Assembly (NCBI GenBank): GCA_012026885.1
Contig: VEPL01000007.1
Coordinates: forward strand, 94,881-158,880
Length of the DNA: 64,000 bases
From: Betaproteobacteria bacterium
GTDB taxonomy: Bacteria > Pseudomonadota > Gammaproteobacteria > Burkholderiales > Rhodocyclaceae
Direction of reading: 5' to 3'
Below the pieces are notes generated by a model. The model was not told where the DNA came from. It saw only the letters and a program-made list of their open reading frames with translations, and did no database searches. The translations under genes and the position numbers were made by a program. Positions 8,258 through 17,527 of this stretch are shown here, in pieces. Positions within the stretch are counted from its first letter, which is position 1. Each line of letters begins with the position of its first letter.

Positions 8258-10231
8258 ATGCTGACCGTCACCGGCCTTCGCCTCGGCTTCCAGGCCGGTC
8301 GTTCGACGCTGGCTGCGGTCGACGGCGTTTCCTTCGCCATTTCCAGGGGCGAGACCTTCGCGCTGCTCGGCGAATCGGGCTGCGGCAAGTCGGTCACCGC
8401 CCAGGGCATCATGCGCCTGCTGCCGGCAGCAGGGCGCGTGCTCGGCGGCAGCGTTCGCCTCGACGGCAGCGAGCTGCTGGCGCTGCCGGAGGCCGAGATG
8501 CGCAGCTTCCGCGGCGGGCGCATGGCGATGATCTTCCAGGAGCCGGCCACCAGCCTCAACCCGGTGCTGACGGTCGGCCGCCAGATCGGCGAGGTGCTCG
8601 AGCGCCACCTCGGGCTCGCCGGCGCGGCAGCACGCGAGCGCATGGTCGAGCTGCTGCGCCAGGTCGGCATCGCCGACCCGGAGCGGCGTCTCGACGAGTA
8701 TCCGTTCCAGCTCTCCGGCGGCATGAAGCAGCGCGTGATGATCGCCATCGCGCTGGCCGGCGAGCCCGATCTGCTGATCGCCGACGAGCCGACAACGGCG
8801 CTCGATGTCACGGTGCAGGCGCAGATCCTCGACCTCCTTGCCCAGCTGCAGCGCGAGCGCGGCATGGGCATGCTGCTGATCACGCACGACCTCGGCGTCG
8901 TCGCCCGCATGGCGCACCGCATCGGCGTCATGTATGCCGGCGAGCTGGTCGAAGTGGCGGGCCGTGAGGAATTCTTCGGGGCGCCCCGCCATCCCTACAC
9001 GCAGGCGCTGTTCGCGGCGTTGCCCGACGTGTCGCGGCGCGGCCAGCGGCTGGTGACGATCCCCGGCCAGGTGCCCGCGCTGGCGGCGATGCCGGCCGGC
9101 TGCCGCTTCGCCGACCGCTGCCCCCATGTAATGGCGGTCTGCCGCGAGCGTGCGCCGGCGTGGCGTGTGGCCGGGGAAGGCCACGCGCTGCGCTGCCACT
9201 GGCAAGGGGGCGGACAGGCGGAGCAATTCGCCGGGCACGCGGTCAGCGAGCTGGACCTGGACAGCGGCCGGCCCTTCCTCGCGGTGGCCGACCTCAAGGT
9301 GCATTTCCCGATCCGCCGCGGCCTCTTGCAGCGCACGGTCGGGCACGTACGCGCGGTCGACGGCGTTTCGCTGGCGGTTTCCGCCGGGCGCACACTGGCC
9401 CTGGTCGGCGAATCGGGCTGCGGCAAGACGACGGTCGGCAAGGCGCTGCTGCAGCTCGTGCCGCCGACCGCCGGCAGCGTCCGCCTCGGCGAAACCGAGC
9501 TGGCCGGGCTCAAGGGCAGGCGGCTGCGTGCGGCGCGCCGGCACATGCAGATGGTCTTCCAGGATCCGTTCTCCTCGCTCAACCCGCGCCTGCGCGTCGG
9601 CGAGATCATCGCGGAAGGCATTGCCGCGCTGCGCGTCGATGCCGGGGGCGATCCGGCCGCGGTCGTTCAGGCATTGCTGGCGCAGGTCGGGCTGCCGGCC
9701 GACGCGGCGGCGCGCTACCCGCACGAGTTTTCCGGCGGCCAGCGCCAGCGCATCGCGATCGCCCGCGCACTGGCGGTGCAGCCGGAATTGCTGATCTGCG
9801 ACGAGCCGACCTCGGCGCTCGACGTCTCGGTGCAGGCGCAGATCCTCAACCTCCTGAAGAACCTGCAGGCCGAGCTGGGTGTCGCCTACCTGTTCATCAC
9901 CCATAATTTCGCGGTGGTCGAGTACCTCGCGCACGACGTTGCGGTGATGTATCTCGGGCGCATCGTCGAACGCGGGCGGGCGGAGGAAGTCCTGCAATCG
10001 CCACATCACCCCTACACGCAGGTGCTGCTCTCGGCGGTTCCGGCGCCGCGCCTCGATGCGAACGTGCAGCCGGTCAGGCTGGCGGGCGAGACGCCATCCC
10101 CGGCCGATCCGCCGTCCGGGTGCCATTTCCATCCGCGTTGCCCGAAAGCGCAGGCGCTGTGCCGCGAACGCTATCCGGAGACGACGGAGCTATCGGCCAC
10201 CCACGCGGTAGCCTGCCACTTTCCCGGTTGA
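8258..10231 (+). CDS. yejF: Double-domain ABC transporter ATPase (YejF-like)
   Basis: This 657-residue protein carries two complete ATP-binding cassettes in tandem. Each has Walker A GESGCGK(S/T), an ABC signature (QLSGGMKQR and EFSGGQRQR), Walker B ending DEPT(T/S)ALDV and the H-loop ITH(D/N). Each half ends with the oligopeptide-transporter C-terminal motif (a Cys-rich GCRFADRCP or GCHFHPRCP box). Both domains look catalytically intact. It energises the two upstream permeases. The stop lies 1 bp from the stop of the convergent mltD gene, with no terminator between them. Confidence 0.92.
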   Translation: MLTVTGLRLGFQAGRSTLAAVDGVSFAISRGETFALLGESGCGKSVTAQGIMRLLPAAGRVLGGSVRLDGSELLALPEAEMRSFRGGRMAMIFQEPATSLNPVLTVGRQIGEVLERHLGLAGAAARERMVELLRQVGIADPERRLDEYPFQLSGGMKQRVMIAIALAGEPDLLIADEPTTALDVTVQAQILDLLAQLQRERGMGMLLITHDLGVVARMAHRIGVMYAGELVEVAGREEFFGAPRHPYTQALFAALPDVSRRGQRLVTIPGQVPALAAMPAGCRFADRCPHVMAVCRERAPAWRVAGEGHALRCHWQGGGQAEQFAGHAVSELDLDSGRPFLAVADLKVHFPIRRGLLQRTVGHVRAVDGVSLAVSAGRTLALVGESGCGKTTVGKALLQLVPPTAGSVRLGETELAGLKGRRLRAARRHMQMVFQDPFSSLNPRLRVGEIIAEGIAALRVDAGGDPAAVVQALLAQVGLPADAAARYPHEFSGGQRQRIAIARALAVQPELLICDEPTSALDVSVQAQILNLLKNLQAELGVAYLFITHNFAVVEYLAHDVAVMYLGRIVERGRAEEVLQSPHHPYTQVLLSAVPAPRLDANVQPVRLAGETPSPADPPSGCHFHPRCPKAQALCRERYPETTELSATHAVACHFPG

Positions 10232-10232
10232 A

Positions 10233-11666
10233 TCAGCCGCGGCGGCCGTTGCCGCTGCGCGCGACCCTGGTTTCGGCAGCCGGCTTGGCAGCGGCCTTTG
10301 CGGTGGTCTTTGCGGCGGGACGCGCGGCATCCTTGCGTACGCCGGTGGCCGCCACCTGCGGGGTAGCGGCCTTGGCAGGTTTTTCTGCCCTGCCCTTCCC
10401 CTTCGCGACGGGGGCGCGTGGCTCCGGTTCGGGAACCGCGATGATGCGTGCATCATCGCCGAGGGCGTCGATGTCGCCGGCACCGCGGCCGGCCGGGACC
10501 AGCAGCGTCGAACCGGCGGCCAGGCGCACACGGCCCTGCAGGCCGTTGGCACGCAGCAGGTCGGGCAGGGCGATGCCGAAGCGGGCGGAAACATCCTCGA
10601 TGCGTTCGCCCTGGCGCGTGCTGTAGGCTTCCCACTCGGTCAGCGGCGCCGCGTGGCGCTGCAGGTTGCTCTGGAAGGTCGACATCTTCTCGGCCGGGAT
10701 GACGACCGGCGTTTCCGCCTTCATCACCGGCCGGTTGTGTGCCGGGTTGAGGGCGACGAACTGGTCGACCGGCATGTCGGCGAGGCGGGCGGCGGTCTTG
10801 ACGTCCATGGGGCGCGGTGCCGGTACGGTCGCGAAATAGGGGCGGTTCATGACCTCGGGCAGGCCGAGGCTGGCCATCAGCGACGGGTTGCTGAAGATGT
10901 TCTTGAGCGCCTGCAACTTGGGCACGTAATGGCGTGTCTCGGTCGGCATGTTCAGGCTGGCGTAGTCGGTCGGCAGGCCCTTCGCCTCGTTCTTCTCGAT
11001 CGCCCGCTTGACCGCGCCTTCGCCCCAGTTGTAAGAGGCCAGCGCCAGGTGCCAGTCGCCATGCATGTCGTAGACGGTGTGCAGGTACTCGAGGGCGGCG
11101 CCGGTCGACGCGACGATGTCGCGGCGTTGGTCCTGCCACCAGCTCTGTTCAAGGTTGAAACGCTTGCCGGTGGCCGGGATGAACTGCCAGAGGCCGGAGG
11201 CATGGGCGCGCGAATAGGCCATCGGGTTGAACGAACTCTCGACCATGGGCAGCAGCGCCAGTTCGGTCGGCATGCCGCGCGCCTCGATTTCCTCGACGAT
11301 GTGGTGGAGGTAGGGGCGGCTGCGCTCGATCATGCGGCGCAGGGCATCGGGACGGTTCTGGTACCACTGCTGGTAGTGCAGGGTCAGGTTGTCCTCGAGG
11401 TCGGTCATTGCGAACCCGTGGCGGATGCGGTCCCACAGGTTGTCGGTCGGCGCCGTGAGGTCGACGCTGCGGGCGACGGCCGGCGCCTGGCGGACTTCCT
11501 CGACCGAGAGGGCGGCAGCCGGTCCCCGCGTTCCGGGGACGAGCATCGAGACGAGGGTGAGCGGCGCGCGCGCTTCGTCGGCGCCAACGGCCATGGTGCC
11601 CGAGGCCATGGCCAGCAGGATGGCGGCCTGTCGGGCCACGCGCGGAAACGGCTTGCGCTCGTGCAT
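10233..11666 (-). CDS. mltD: Membrane-bound lytic murein transglycosylase D
   Basis: This 477-residue protein cleaves the glycan strands of peptidoglycan in the periplasm, producing 1,6-anhydro ends. An N-terminal signal sequence (RQAAILLAMASGTMAVGA) is followed by an SLT domain at about residues 110-250, with the catalytic glutamate in LLPMVESSFNP and the motifs SGLWQFIPATGKRF and ALASYNWGEGAV. One LysM module (about residues 350-400) binds cell wall. The last 55 residues are a low-complexity Ala/Lys/Pro tail resembling histone-like PAKK repeats, longer than usual for MltD. No lipobox cysteine is obvious, so membrane anchoring is uncertain. Confidence 0.92.
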   Translation of the reverse strand: MHERKPFPRVARQAAILLAMASGTMAVGADEARAPLTLVSMLVPGTRGPAAALSVEEVRQAPAVARSVDLTAPTDNLWDRIRHGFAMTDLEDNLTLHYQQWYQNRPDALRRMIERSRPYLHHIVEEIEARGMPTELALLPMVESSFNPMAYSRAHASGLWQFIPATGKRFNLEQSWWQDQRRDIVASTGAALEYLHTVYDMHGDWHLALASYNWGEGAVKRAIEKNEAKGLPTDYASLNMPTETRHYVPKLQALKNIFSNPSLMASLGLPEVMNRPYFATVPAPRPMDVKTAARLADMPVDQFVALNPAHNRPVMKAETPVVIPAEKMSTFQSNLQRHAAPLTEWEAYSTRQGERIEDVSARFGIALPDLLRANGLQGRVRLAAGSTLLVPAGRGAGDIDALGDDARIIAVPEPEPRAPVAKGKGRAEKPAKAATPQVAATGVRKDAARPAAKTTAKAAAKPAAETRVARSGNGRRG

Positions 11667-11758
11667 CGGACATCTCCTGCCTGAAGGGGCAATGACCCTG
11701 GACGGGGCGATTATAACCAGTGCCGGGCCGCCATGACCCTGTTTCGATCAAGGAAATG

Positions 11759-11784
11759 AAAAAACCGGCCGGAGCCGGTTTTTT
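11759..11784 (-). terminator. Terminator of the tRNA-Ala/Glu/Asp unit
   Basis: AAAAACCGGC and GCCGGTTTTT arms around a 4-base loop form a symmetric hairpin with A and T runs on both sides. It lies 9 bp after the tRNA-Asp 3' end on the minus strand. Confidence 0.85.
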
Positions 11785-11792
11785 CTGGGTGT

Positions 11793-11869
11793 TGGCGGAG
11801 TGGACGGGACTCGAACCCGCGACCCCCGGCGTGACAGGCCGGTATTCTAACCAACTGAACTACCACTCC
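11793..11869 (-). tRNA. tRNA-Asp (GTC)
   Basis: The minus strand begins GGAGTGGTAGTTCAGTTGG, has the anticodon loop CTGTCAC with GTC, a T-loop GTTCGAGTC and an encoded CCA. All four stems pair. It is the last gene of a three-tRNA unit. Confidence 0.97.
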
Positions 11870-11897
11870 AGGCTTTGCAGCCGTACTGCTGAAACCT

Positions 11898-11973
11898 TGG
11901 CGTCCCCACGGGGATTCGAACCCCGGTTACCGCCGTGAAAGGGCGGTGTCCTAGGCCTCTAGACGATGGGGAC
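11898..11973 (-). tRNA. tRNA-Glu (TTC)
   Basis: The minus strand begins GTCCCCATCGTCTAGAGG. The anticodon loop CTTTCAC carries TTC, and the T-loop is GTTCGAATC with an encoded CCA. It is the middle gene of the tRNA unit and lies close to gltX, which charges it. Confidence 0.97.
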
Positions 11974-11994
11974 CCGGACTTCTTTCACGTTGCC

Positions 11995-12070
<76 letters not shown>

Positions 12071-12090
12071 GGTGCCGTGAAAGAGCGCGC

Positions 12091-12119
12091 ATTATATTGA
12101 GCGGAACCGCCCTTGTAAA
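12091..12119 (-). promoter_or_regulatory. Sigma-70 promoter of the tRNA unit
   Basis: On the minus strand TTTACA, 17 bp and TATAAT lie directly upstream of tRNA-Ala. They are followed by a GC-rich discriminator (GCGCGC), the arrangement expected for growth-rate and stringent control of stable RNA genes. Confidence 0.85.
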
Positions 12120-12134
12120 CACCTTTTGCGGAAA

Positions 12135-13532
12135 TCAGGCGGTCGGCGCGGCGAGCTTTTCGCGGACCCGTTCGCGCCCGAGCAGTTCGATCACTGCATC
12201 GACCGACGGGGTTTGCGCCTGGCCGGTCAGGAGCACGCGCAGGGGCATCGCCAGCTTGGGCATCTTGAGTCCGTGGCGGGCCACCATTTCCTTGATCAGC
12301 GCTGCGATGGCGGCCGTTTCCCAGGGCACTGTGGCGAGGCTCGTGGCGAAATCGGCGAGTGCCGGGCGTGCTTCGTCGCTCAGGTGCTGGGCGAGGAGTT
12401 CCGGGGCCGGCGACACCGGCACGTAGAACACCTCGACCGCGTCGGCCAGCACGTTCAGCGTATTGCTGCGGTCGACGTACAGCGCGACCGCTTTTTCGAG
12501 ATCGGGGCCGCCAGAGAGATCGACGCCGCGCGCGCCCAGCCGGGCGCCCACCAGCGCGGCCAGTTCGGGTGCCGGCACCTGCTTCAGGTAGTACTGGTTC
12601 AACCAGAGCAGCTTCTCGGTGTTGAACTGGGCAGCCGAGGCGGTAATGTGGTCGAGGTCGAACCAGGCGACGAACTGCTCGCGCGAGAACACTTCGTCGT
12701 CGCCGTGCGACCAGCCGAGGCGGGCCAGGTAGTTGATGACGGCCGCGGGCAGGTAGCCGTCATCGTCGTACTGCATGACCGATACCGCGCCGTGGCGCTT
12801 GGAGAGCTTGGTGCCGTCGTCGCCGAGGATCATCGACAGGTGGGCGTAGGTCGGCACCTCGGCACCCAGCGCCTTGAGGATGTTGATCTGGCGCGGCGTG
12901 TTGTTGACGTGGTCATCACCGCGGATGACATGGGTGATGCGCATGTCCCAGTCATCGACGCAGACGCAGAAATTGTAGGTCGGGGTGCCGTCGGCACGGG
13001 CGATGATCAGGTCGTCCAGTTCGGCATTGGCGAACTCGATGCGGCCCTTGACCTGGTCGTCCCAGCCGACGACGCCATCCTTCGGGTTGCGGAAGCGGAC
13101 CACCGGCGGCACGCCTGCCGGTGGCGCCGGCAGGACCTTGCCGGGCTCCGGGCGCCAGTGTCCGTCATAGCGCGGCTTCTCCTTGCGTGCTTCCTGCTCG
13201 GCGCGCAGCGCATCGAGTTCCTCGCGCGTCGTGTAGCAGTGGTAGGCCGTCCCGGCCGCGAGCATGTCGGCGATCACCGCCTTGTAGCGGTCCATGCGCT
13301 GCATCTGGTAGAACGGCCCCTCGTCGTGGGCCAGCCCCAGCCAGTTCATGCCGTCGAGAATGGCCTGCACCGCCTCGGGGGTCGAGCGGGCGACATCGGT
13401 GTCCTCGATGCGCAGGATGAACTGGCCGCCGTGGCGGCGGGCATAGGCCCAGGCGAAGAGCGCGGTGCGGGCGCCGCCGATATGCAGGAAGCCGGTCGGG
13501 CTGGGGGCGAAACGGGTACGGACGGACGTCAT
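12135..13532 (-). CDS. gltX: Glutamyl-tRNA synthetase
   Basis: This 465-residue class I aminoacyl-tRNA synthetase charges tRNA-Glu with glutamate in the cytoplasm. The HIGH-type motif is [20 protein letters not shown] near residue 8. KLSKRHG is the KMSKS-type signature near residue 238. Length and order match bacterial GltX. It lies immediately upstream of the tRNA-Ala-Glu-Asp unit on the same strand, though that unit has its own promoter. Whether it is discriminating or also charges tRNA-Gln cannot be told from here. Confidence 0.97.
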   Translation of the reverse strand: MTSVRTRFAPSPTGFLHIGGARTALFAWAYARRHGGQFILRIEDTDVARSTPEAVQAILDGMNWLGLAHDEGPFYQMQRMDRYKAVIADMLAAGTAYHCYTTREELDALRAEQEARKEKPRYDGHWRPEPGKVLPAPPAGVPPVVRFRNPKDGVVGWDDQVKGRIEFANAELDDLIIARADGTPTYNFCVCVDDWDMRITHVIRGDDHVNNTPRQINILKALGAEVPTYAHLSMILGDDGTKLSKRHGAVSVMQYDDDGYLPAAVINYLARLGWSHGDDEVFSREQFVAWFDLDHITASAAQFNTEKLLWLNQYYLKQVPAPELAALVGARLGARGVDLSGGPDLEKAVALYVDRSNTLNVLADAVEVFYVPVSPAPELLAQHLSDEARPALADFATSLATVPWETAAIAALIKEMVARHGLKMPKLAMPLRVLLTGQAQTPSVDAVIELLGRERVREKLAAPTA

Positions 13533-13586
13533 GGGAAAGCCGGAAGAGGTACGAAGTCGAAGGGTCGCATTCTAGCCGACCCGCGT

Positions 13587-13616
13587 TTGACCGGCCTGCC
13601 GGATTCATGCTTAAAT
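13587..13616 (+). promoter_or_regulatory. Probable promoter of tRNA-Val
   Basis: TTGACC, 18 bp and TTAAAT are followed by a GC-rich GCGCC stretch. It precedes a tRNA-like remnant and then the intact tRNA-Val on the same strand. Confidence 0.6.
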
Positions 13617-13630
13617 TCGCGCCTCTTTGC

Positions 13631-13680
13631 GGCGCGGGCGGTTAGCTGGGCGGTAGAGCGCTGCCTTCACACCGCGGATT
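13631..13680 (+). pseudogene. Decayed tRNA-Val-like remnant
   Basis: GGCGGTTAGCTGGGCGGTAG and then GCTGCCTTCACACCGCGG resemble the D-arm and anticodon arm (loop TTCACAC, anticodon CAC) of the intact tRNA-Val 60 bp further on. The anticodon stem is mispaired and no T-arm or CCA follows. A short TCCGG/CCGGA hairpin takes their place. Confidence 0.5.
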
Positions 13681-13718
13681 CCGGTAGTATTTTTCCGGAG
13701 GGTGTTGAAGCGGCAACG

Positions 13719-13825
13719 TATTGATTTTCAAGGTTTGCGTCGGTAGCTCAGGGGTAGAGCATCGCCTTCACACGGCGGGGGTCGGGGGTTCGAAACCCTC
13801 CCGACGCACCATAGAAAAATCAATA
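13719..13825 (+). repeat. Inverted repeat flanking tRNA-Val
   Basis: TATTGATTTT at 13719-13728 and AAAATCAATA at 13816-13825 enclose tRNA-Val with 8 and 4 bp of spacing. In the precursor RNA they could pair and present the tRNA at the end of a stem for processing. Confidence 0.55.
13737..13811 (+). tRNA. tRNA-Val (CAC)
   Basis: The gene begins GCGTCGGTAGCTCAGGGG, has the anticodon loop TTCACAC (CAC), T-loop GTTCGAAAC and an encoded CCA, with all stems paired. Confidence 0.95.
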
Positions 13826-13928
13826 GGTTACAAATACGGGCACAGATCGTTTGCCCAAAGATCGTGTTCGTCCGCTCAGACATGCGGCAGGAATCCGCCC
13901 AAGTCCAATCATTGGTTCGTTCGCCGAA

Positions 13929-14576
13929 TCAGCGGCTGCGTTTTTTCCGCTCCGCAGCGCGAATCCGGCTGGTGACAACCTCGTCCGGGGCGACCTGCTG
14001 GCTGGCAAAATAATGCAGGGCGGCTTCCAGTTCCTCGCGCGTTACCCTTTCCAGCATGCCTCGCTTGACAATATCGACATGGCGTTGCTGATCCATGATG
14101 AGATCCAGCTGGCTGAGCATGTAGATGATGTTCTGACCGGCCAGCAGTGGGATGTTTTCATAGACGCTGGAACGACCGCTGTTGAAATGACAAAACCCGC
14201 AAACGCGCAGGTACACCGCGCCGCCCCGGGCGGATTTTTGCGGGTCGACGGGTTGCGGAGTGCGTAGGTAGGGAAGCGAGGCGAAGTAGCTTGCCAGCTG
14301 CTGCAGGTCGTTGTCGGTCAGGTCACTGGTGGTTCCGCGCATGATGGCAGAGTGCCCCTGGTCGCTCCGGAGACGACGCAGCATTTCGAGCAGGTAGTGT
14401 TCGTTCTGTCCGCCCAGTGCCGGTGCTTCCGGAATGGCACCGGCGCCGTCGGCACCGTGACAGGCCGAGCAATAGGCTAACAGCGAAACAAACCGCTCAT
14501 CCGCTTGCGCCCAGGCGGTTCGGCTCAGGCTCGACAGGGCAACGCAAAGGCAGAGAAGCGAAAGGGAGAAACGCAT
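13929..14576 (-). CDS. Periplasmic diheme cytochrome c (c4-like)
   Basis: This 215-residue electron carrier has a cleavable signal peptide (about residues 1-23, ending AWA). It contains two heme c attachment motifs, CSACH near residue 36 and CGFCH near residue 127. The two-domain spacing matches cytochrome c4, which links quinol oxidation to terminal oxidases in the periplasm. Each domain has a candidate methionine ligand (IMRGTTSDLTD and VKRGMLERVT). The tail is rich in Lys/Arg. It stands alone between tRNA-Val and the end of the nif operon, and the 148 bp upstream show no clear regulatory site. Confidence 0.88.
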   Translation of the reverse strand: MRFSLSLLCLCVALSSLSRTAWAQADERFVSLLAYCSACHGADGAGAIPEAPALGGQNEHYLLEMLRRLRSDQGHSAIMRGTTSDLTDNDLQQLASYFASLPYLRTPQPVDPQKSARGGAVYLRVCGFCHFNSGRSSVYENIPLLAGQNIIYMLSQLDLIMDQQRHVDIVKRGMLERVTREELEAALHYFASQQVAPDEVVTSRIRAAERKKRSR

Positions 14577-14724
14577 GGGAAGCGCATGCTAACACTGCTT
14601 CCGCCGAAGTAATCAGCTACCCAATTTTCCCTCGGACGATCACCCGTTCAATCCCGGTACTGCCCGCCACGAGAATCGAACAGTCAGGCCACCGGATCCC
14701 GGTAGCCTTCTTGTTTGGCCGGGT

Positions 14725-15693
14725 TTAAACCGCGTAGGGCCGGTGCAGCCACTGGCGGACGGTGTCGGCGTCGCGCTGGGGTAGGTAGGCGAAGCCGTTC
14801 ATGGCATCCTCGACAACGGCCTGGGCGACCCAGTGCGGCAGGGCACGGCCGGCCAGCATGTGGAAATACCAGGCCATCGGATAGCCGGCTTCGCGGTCGA
14901 AGCGGGCCAGCGCTTCATGCAGGGTGAGGCCGTTGGCGCCGGGATCGGCGGCGAAGGTCGGCGGTGCACCGGCCAGCGTGGCGATCGGCTGGGCGCGGAA
15001 GACCGGTTGCTGGTAACGGTCGAGGTGCTCGCGGGTGGCAATGACCCAGTGGTTGTGGAAGTTGCTGGCGCCGCCGGCGCTCGAGTTGCTCCAGTCCGCG
15101 AGCATGCGGTGGATGGGAGCTGGCTCCGGCTTTTGCGCGAGCATGCGCCTGAGGAAGCTGCCGACGTGTTGCAGGCGGCGGAAGCTGTAGAAGGGCAGGT
15201 CAAGCGGCTGCGGCCGTCCGCCACCAGCGCGCGGGTCGACGAGTTCCTCGAGGCTGGCAGGGGAATCGGAAAACAGGCGGTGGGCGCGCATTTCCTGCAA
15301 ATCCTCGATCTCGAGCTGGAGGAAATTGTCGGCGCCATCGCCGGCCGCGGCCACGAGATAGTGCGTCTGGCCGACCAGGCGCGTCGCGTAGAACTCGCTG
15401 CCTTCCATTTCGTCGGCGAATGCCTGCAGATCGCCGCCGTGGGCGGCAAGTCCGTCCTCGGCCCATTCCTCGAGGCGGTCGTGCACGCGGGTTCCGTCGG
15501 CCGCGACGACGCCGCCCAGACGGTACCAGCCGCCACGGGCGAGCGCATGGCGGAAATTCCATTCGGGCAGCGCGCTGGCAAGCGCCTTGACCAGGGCGCC
15601 GGGGCCGCCGGCGACCGGTGTGCGGGCACAGACCTCGACGATGGCGGCGGCAAGCGCCTTGCAGTGCTCGGCCCAGGCTTGGGTATCCTTCAT
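14725..15693 (-). CDS. Conserved nif-operon protein of unknown function
   Basis: This 322-residue soluble protein is rich in Trp, His and Ala, with no signal peptide or metal motif that I can identify. It lies 16 bp after the lrv gene and is the last gene of the nifH operon. In Azotobacter vinelandii and related diazotrophs unnamed genes follow lrv in the same place, so it probably belongs to the nif regulon. The segment NSSAGGASNFHNHWVIATRE and the C-terminal DADTVRQWLHRPYAV look like conserved cores. The role is unknown. Confidence 0.65.
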   Translation of the reverse strand: MKDTQAWAEHCKALAAAIVEVCARTPVAGGPGALVKALASALPEWNFRHALARGGWYRLGGVVAADGTRVHDRLEEWAEDGLAAHGGDLQAFADEMEGSEFYATRLVGQTHYLVAAAGDGADNFLQLEIEDLQEMRAHRLFSDSPASLEELVDPRAGGGRPQPLDLPFYSFRRLQHVGSFLRRMLAQKPEPAPIHRMLADWSNSSAGGASNFHNHWVIATREHLDRYQQPVFRAQPIATLAGAPPTFAADPGANGLTLHEALARFDREAGYPMAWYFHMLAGRALPHWVAQAVVEDAMNGFAYLPQRDADTVRQWLHRPYAV

Positions 15694-15709
15694 TGCGGGT
15701 TTCTCCGGA

Positions 15710-16468
15710 TCATTGGGCGTCCTCCCCCGTCAGGCGCGTGCGGACGGCATCGCGGACCTCGGGCTCGGGGTCTTCGAGGAGGGCGGGCAGGAAGTCGGGG
15801 GGGGCGTTGTCGACCGCGGCGAGGCGGACCCACCACTCGGGATCGTTGAGCAGTGCGGCGGCCAGGCCGGGCAGGGCACGGCCGGCGACGATGGCGCGTA
15901 CCTCGGGCTCGGGGTCCCGGGCGAGCAGGTGCAACGCGAAGGGCGGCAGGCGCCCGGCAACGACCTTGCGAACCTCGCGCTCGGGGTCGCGCGCCATCCG
16001 GGCGAGGCGCCCGTGTGGCAGGCGGCGGGCGACGGTGGCGCGGACCAGATAGTCGGGATCATCCGCGAGGCAGTCGAGTTGCGCCTCCGGCAGGCGGGCG
16101 GCGACGGAGAGGCGGACTTCGCGGTCGGGGTCGCCACTCATCGCGACGAGTCTGTCGACCGGCAGGCGGCTGGCGACGACCCGGCGGACCACTTCATCGG
16201 GATCGGATTTGAGCGCGAAAATCGCGTCGACCGCGGCATAGCGGGCGGCGATGGCGCGCCGTTCCCAGAAGATGTCGGCGAGGTAATGCATGGCCTCGTC
16301 GCGGTTGCGGCGCAGGAAGCGGTCGATCTGGCGGCCGCTGTGGGCGCGGATGCAGGCGTCGCCGGGCGTGCAGCGCTCGCCGGTCACGTAGTCCGGGAAA
16401 TAGGCGCAGCCCGAGCAGAGCCCGAGCCGGCCGACACCGGCCTTGAGCGCGGTTTCGTCACGACTCAT
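15710..16468 (-). CDS. lrv: LRV protein: 4Fe-4S leucine-rich-repeat-variant protein
   Basis: This protein has about 252 residues. The N-terminal Cys-rich part (CSGCAYFPDYVTGERCTPGD and a fourth Cys in ACIRAH) is a 4Fe-4S cluster site. It is followed by eight or so repeats of about 24 residues of the type DPDxEVRxxVAxRLP. This is the architecture of the A. vinelandii LRV protein, a superhelical repeat protein encoded in its nif cluster. The ATG at 468 (16468) is preferred over an upstream codon at 16483. It overlaps the preceding gene by 11 bp. Its role in nitrogen fixation is unknown; the repeat surface suggests protein binding. Confidence 0.85.
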   Translation of the reverse strand: MSRDETALKAGVGRLGLCSGCAYFPDYVTGERCTPGDACIRAHSGRQIDRFLRRNRDEAMHYLADIFWERRAIAARYAAVDAIFALKSDPDEVVRRVVASRLPVDRLVAMSGDPDREVRLSVAARLPEAQLDCLADDPDYLVRATVARRLPHGRLARMARDPEREVRKVVAGRLPPFALHLLARDPEPEVRAIVAGRALPGLAAALLNDPEWWVRLAAVDNAPPDFLPALLEDPEPEVRDAVRTRLTGEDAQ

Positions 16469-16721
16469 CGGCCCGGCTGGCAATCAGGAGGCCGGTGGCG
16501 GCCGCGGGATCGTTGGTCAGTTCGAGGCAGTGCCCGCTGGCGCCGGCGATCAGGTAGAGCTCGAAATCCCCGACGCTGAAGGCCGAACGGTAGCGCGGAT
16601 TGAGATCGTCCTCGGCGCAGGCGCTGAAGTGCAGCGCGGGAAAGCGACGGCGCAGGGCGGCCGGGGTCGGGTCGAGCAGGACGGCCTCGCCGACCCGGGC
16701 GAGATCGGCGGGCGAGATCAT
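16458..16721 (-). CDS. Small nif-operon protein, 87 residues
   Basis: This small protein is coupled on both sides: its start overlaps the nafY stop by 4 bp (ATGA) and its end overlaps lrv by 11 bp. It contains ALRRRFPALHFSACAEDDL and a beta-rich centre (FSVGDFELYLIAG) followed by SGHCLELT. Small genes between nafY and lrv occur in other nif clusters without an assigned function. The conserved Cys and His might bind metal, but that is speculative. Confidence 0.65.
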   Translation of the reverse strand: MISPADLARVGEAVLLDPTPAALRRRFPALHFSACAEDDLNPRYRSAFSVGDFELYLIAGASGHCLELTNDPAAATGLLIASRADES

Positions 16722-17449
16722 GCGGCTTCCTCTTCTTCGAGGCCATCCTCGAAGGCGGCGAGCGAAGCGGCCGGCACGCCCATGATGCGGGCGAGCCAGG
16801 GCGGCGGACTGGCGAGGCGTTCCTGCAGTTCGGCAAGTGCAACGCGGGCCTCGCCACCGGCCGGCTTCTTGACCGGATGGACGCCGGCGCGGACAACCTT
16901 GGCGGCCGCTGGTCCGCCGATCGACTGCACGTAGACGATCTGGCAGTCGCCGATCAGCGCGGAGCGCGCCGCATTCTTGTCCTCGGCGGCATCGGCCTCG
17001 GCGGTACTGCGCACGCCGATCAGGCGGATCGCCTCGCGGCCGACCTGGTAGATCAGGAAGCGGTCGCAGGAGCCGAAATGGCCGTCGAGGTTCTCGCCGC
17101 GGTTGGCGGCGACGGCGACGCGCAGCGAACCCGGCAGGTCGCCTTCGCGGTAGGCGTCGACGGCCGGGAAGTCGCTGTGTGCCATGCCCTGGCCCCAGAG
17201 CAGGCGAACGGCATCCTTCAGCTGTTCGGGTTCGACGCCGACGTGGCAGCCCTGCTCGGCGAAATCGCCAGCGAGGATGACGCGCAGGTCATCGACAGTC
17301 AGCTTGCCGAGCTTGGCTTCGGTCAGCGGAGCCTCGAGCTTTTCAATCAGGGCGCCGACGAAAGGCTTGACGTCAAGACCATTCAGGGCACGGGCAGCGA
17401 TGGCGATGCGCAACGCGGCTTCGCGGGAAGCAATGGGCGATTCGGACAT
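16718..17449 (-). CDS. nafY: Nitrogenase accessory protein NafY/NifY
   Basis: This 243-residue protein binds FeMo-cofactor or apo-dinitrogenase during nitrogenase maturation. The N-terminal helical domain (about residues 10-95) corresponds to the SAM-like domain of NafY, which contacts apo-NifDK. The C-terminal half (about residues 108-225) is the NifX/NifB-type domain with ENLDGHFGSCDRF, which carries the conserved cofactor-binding His. The order nifT-ferredoxin-nafY matches known nif operons. Naming between NifY and NafY is not settled by eye; the extra N-terminal domain favours either over NifX. Confidence 0.85.
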   Translation of the reverse strand: MSESPIASREAALRIAIAARALNGLDVKPFVGALIEKLEAPLTEAKLGKLTVDDLRVILAGDFAEQGCHVGVEPEQLKDAVRLLWGQGMAHSDFPAVDAYREGDLPGSLRVAVAANRGENLDGHFGSCDRFLIYQVGREAIRLIGVRSTAEADAAEDKNAARSALIGDCQIVYVQSIGGPAAAKVVRAGVHPVKKPAGGEARVALAELQERLASPPPWLARIMGVPAASLAAFEDGLEEEEAA

Positions 17450-17527
17450 GATGGGCTCCTGGCAACGTCTTCAGGGGAACGCCCGCCCGGTTCGGACGGC
17501 GCAGGCGCTCGGCTCAGGACGCGGCGT

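Noticed and set aside
14640..14724. tRNA-like sequence (GTTCGATTCTC on the minus strand)
   Set aside because: A T-loop-like string is present, but no matching acceptor, D-arm or anticodon arm could be built around it.
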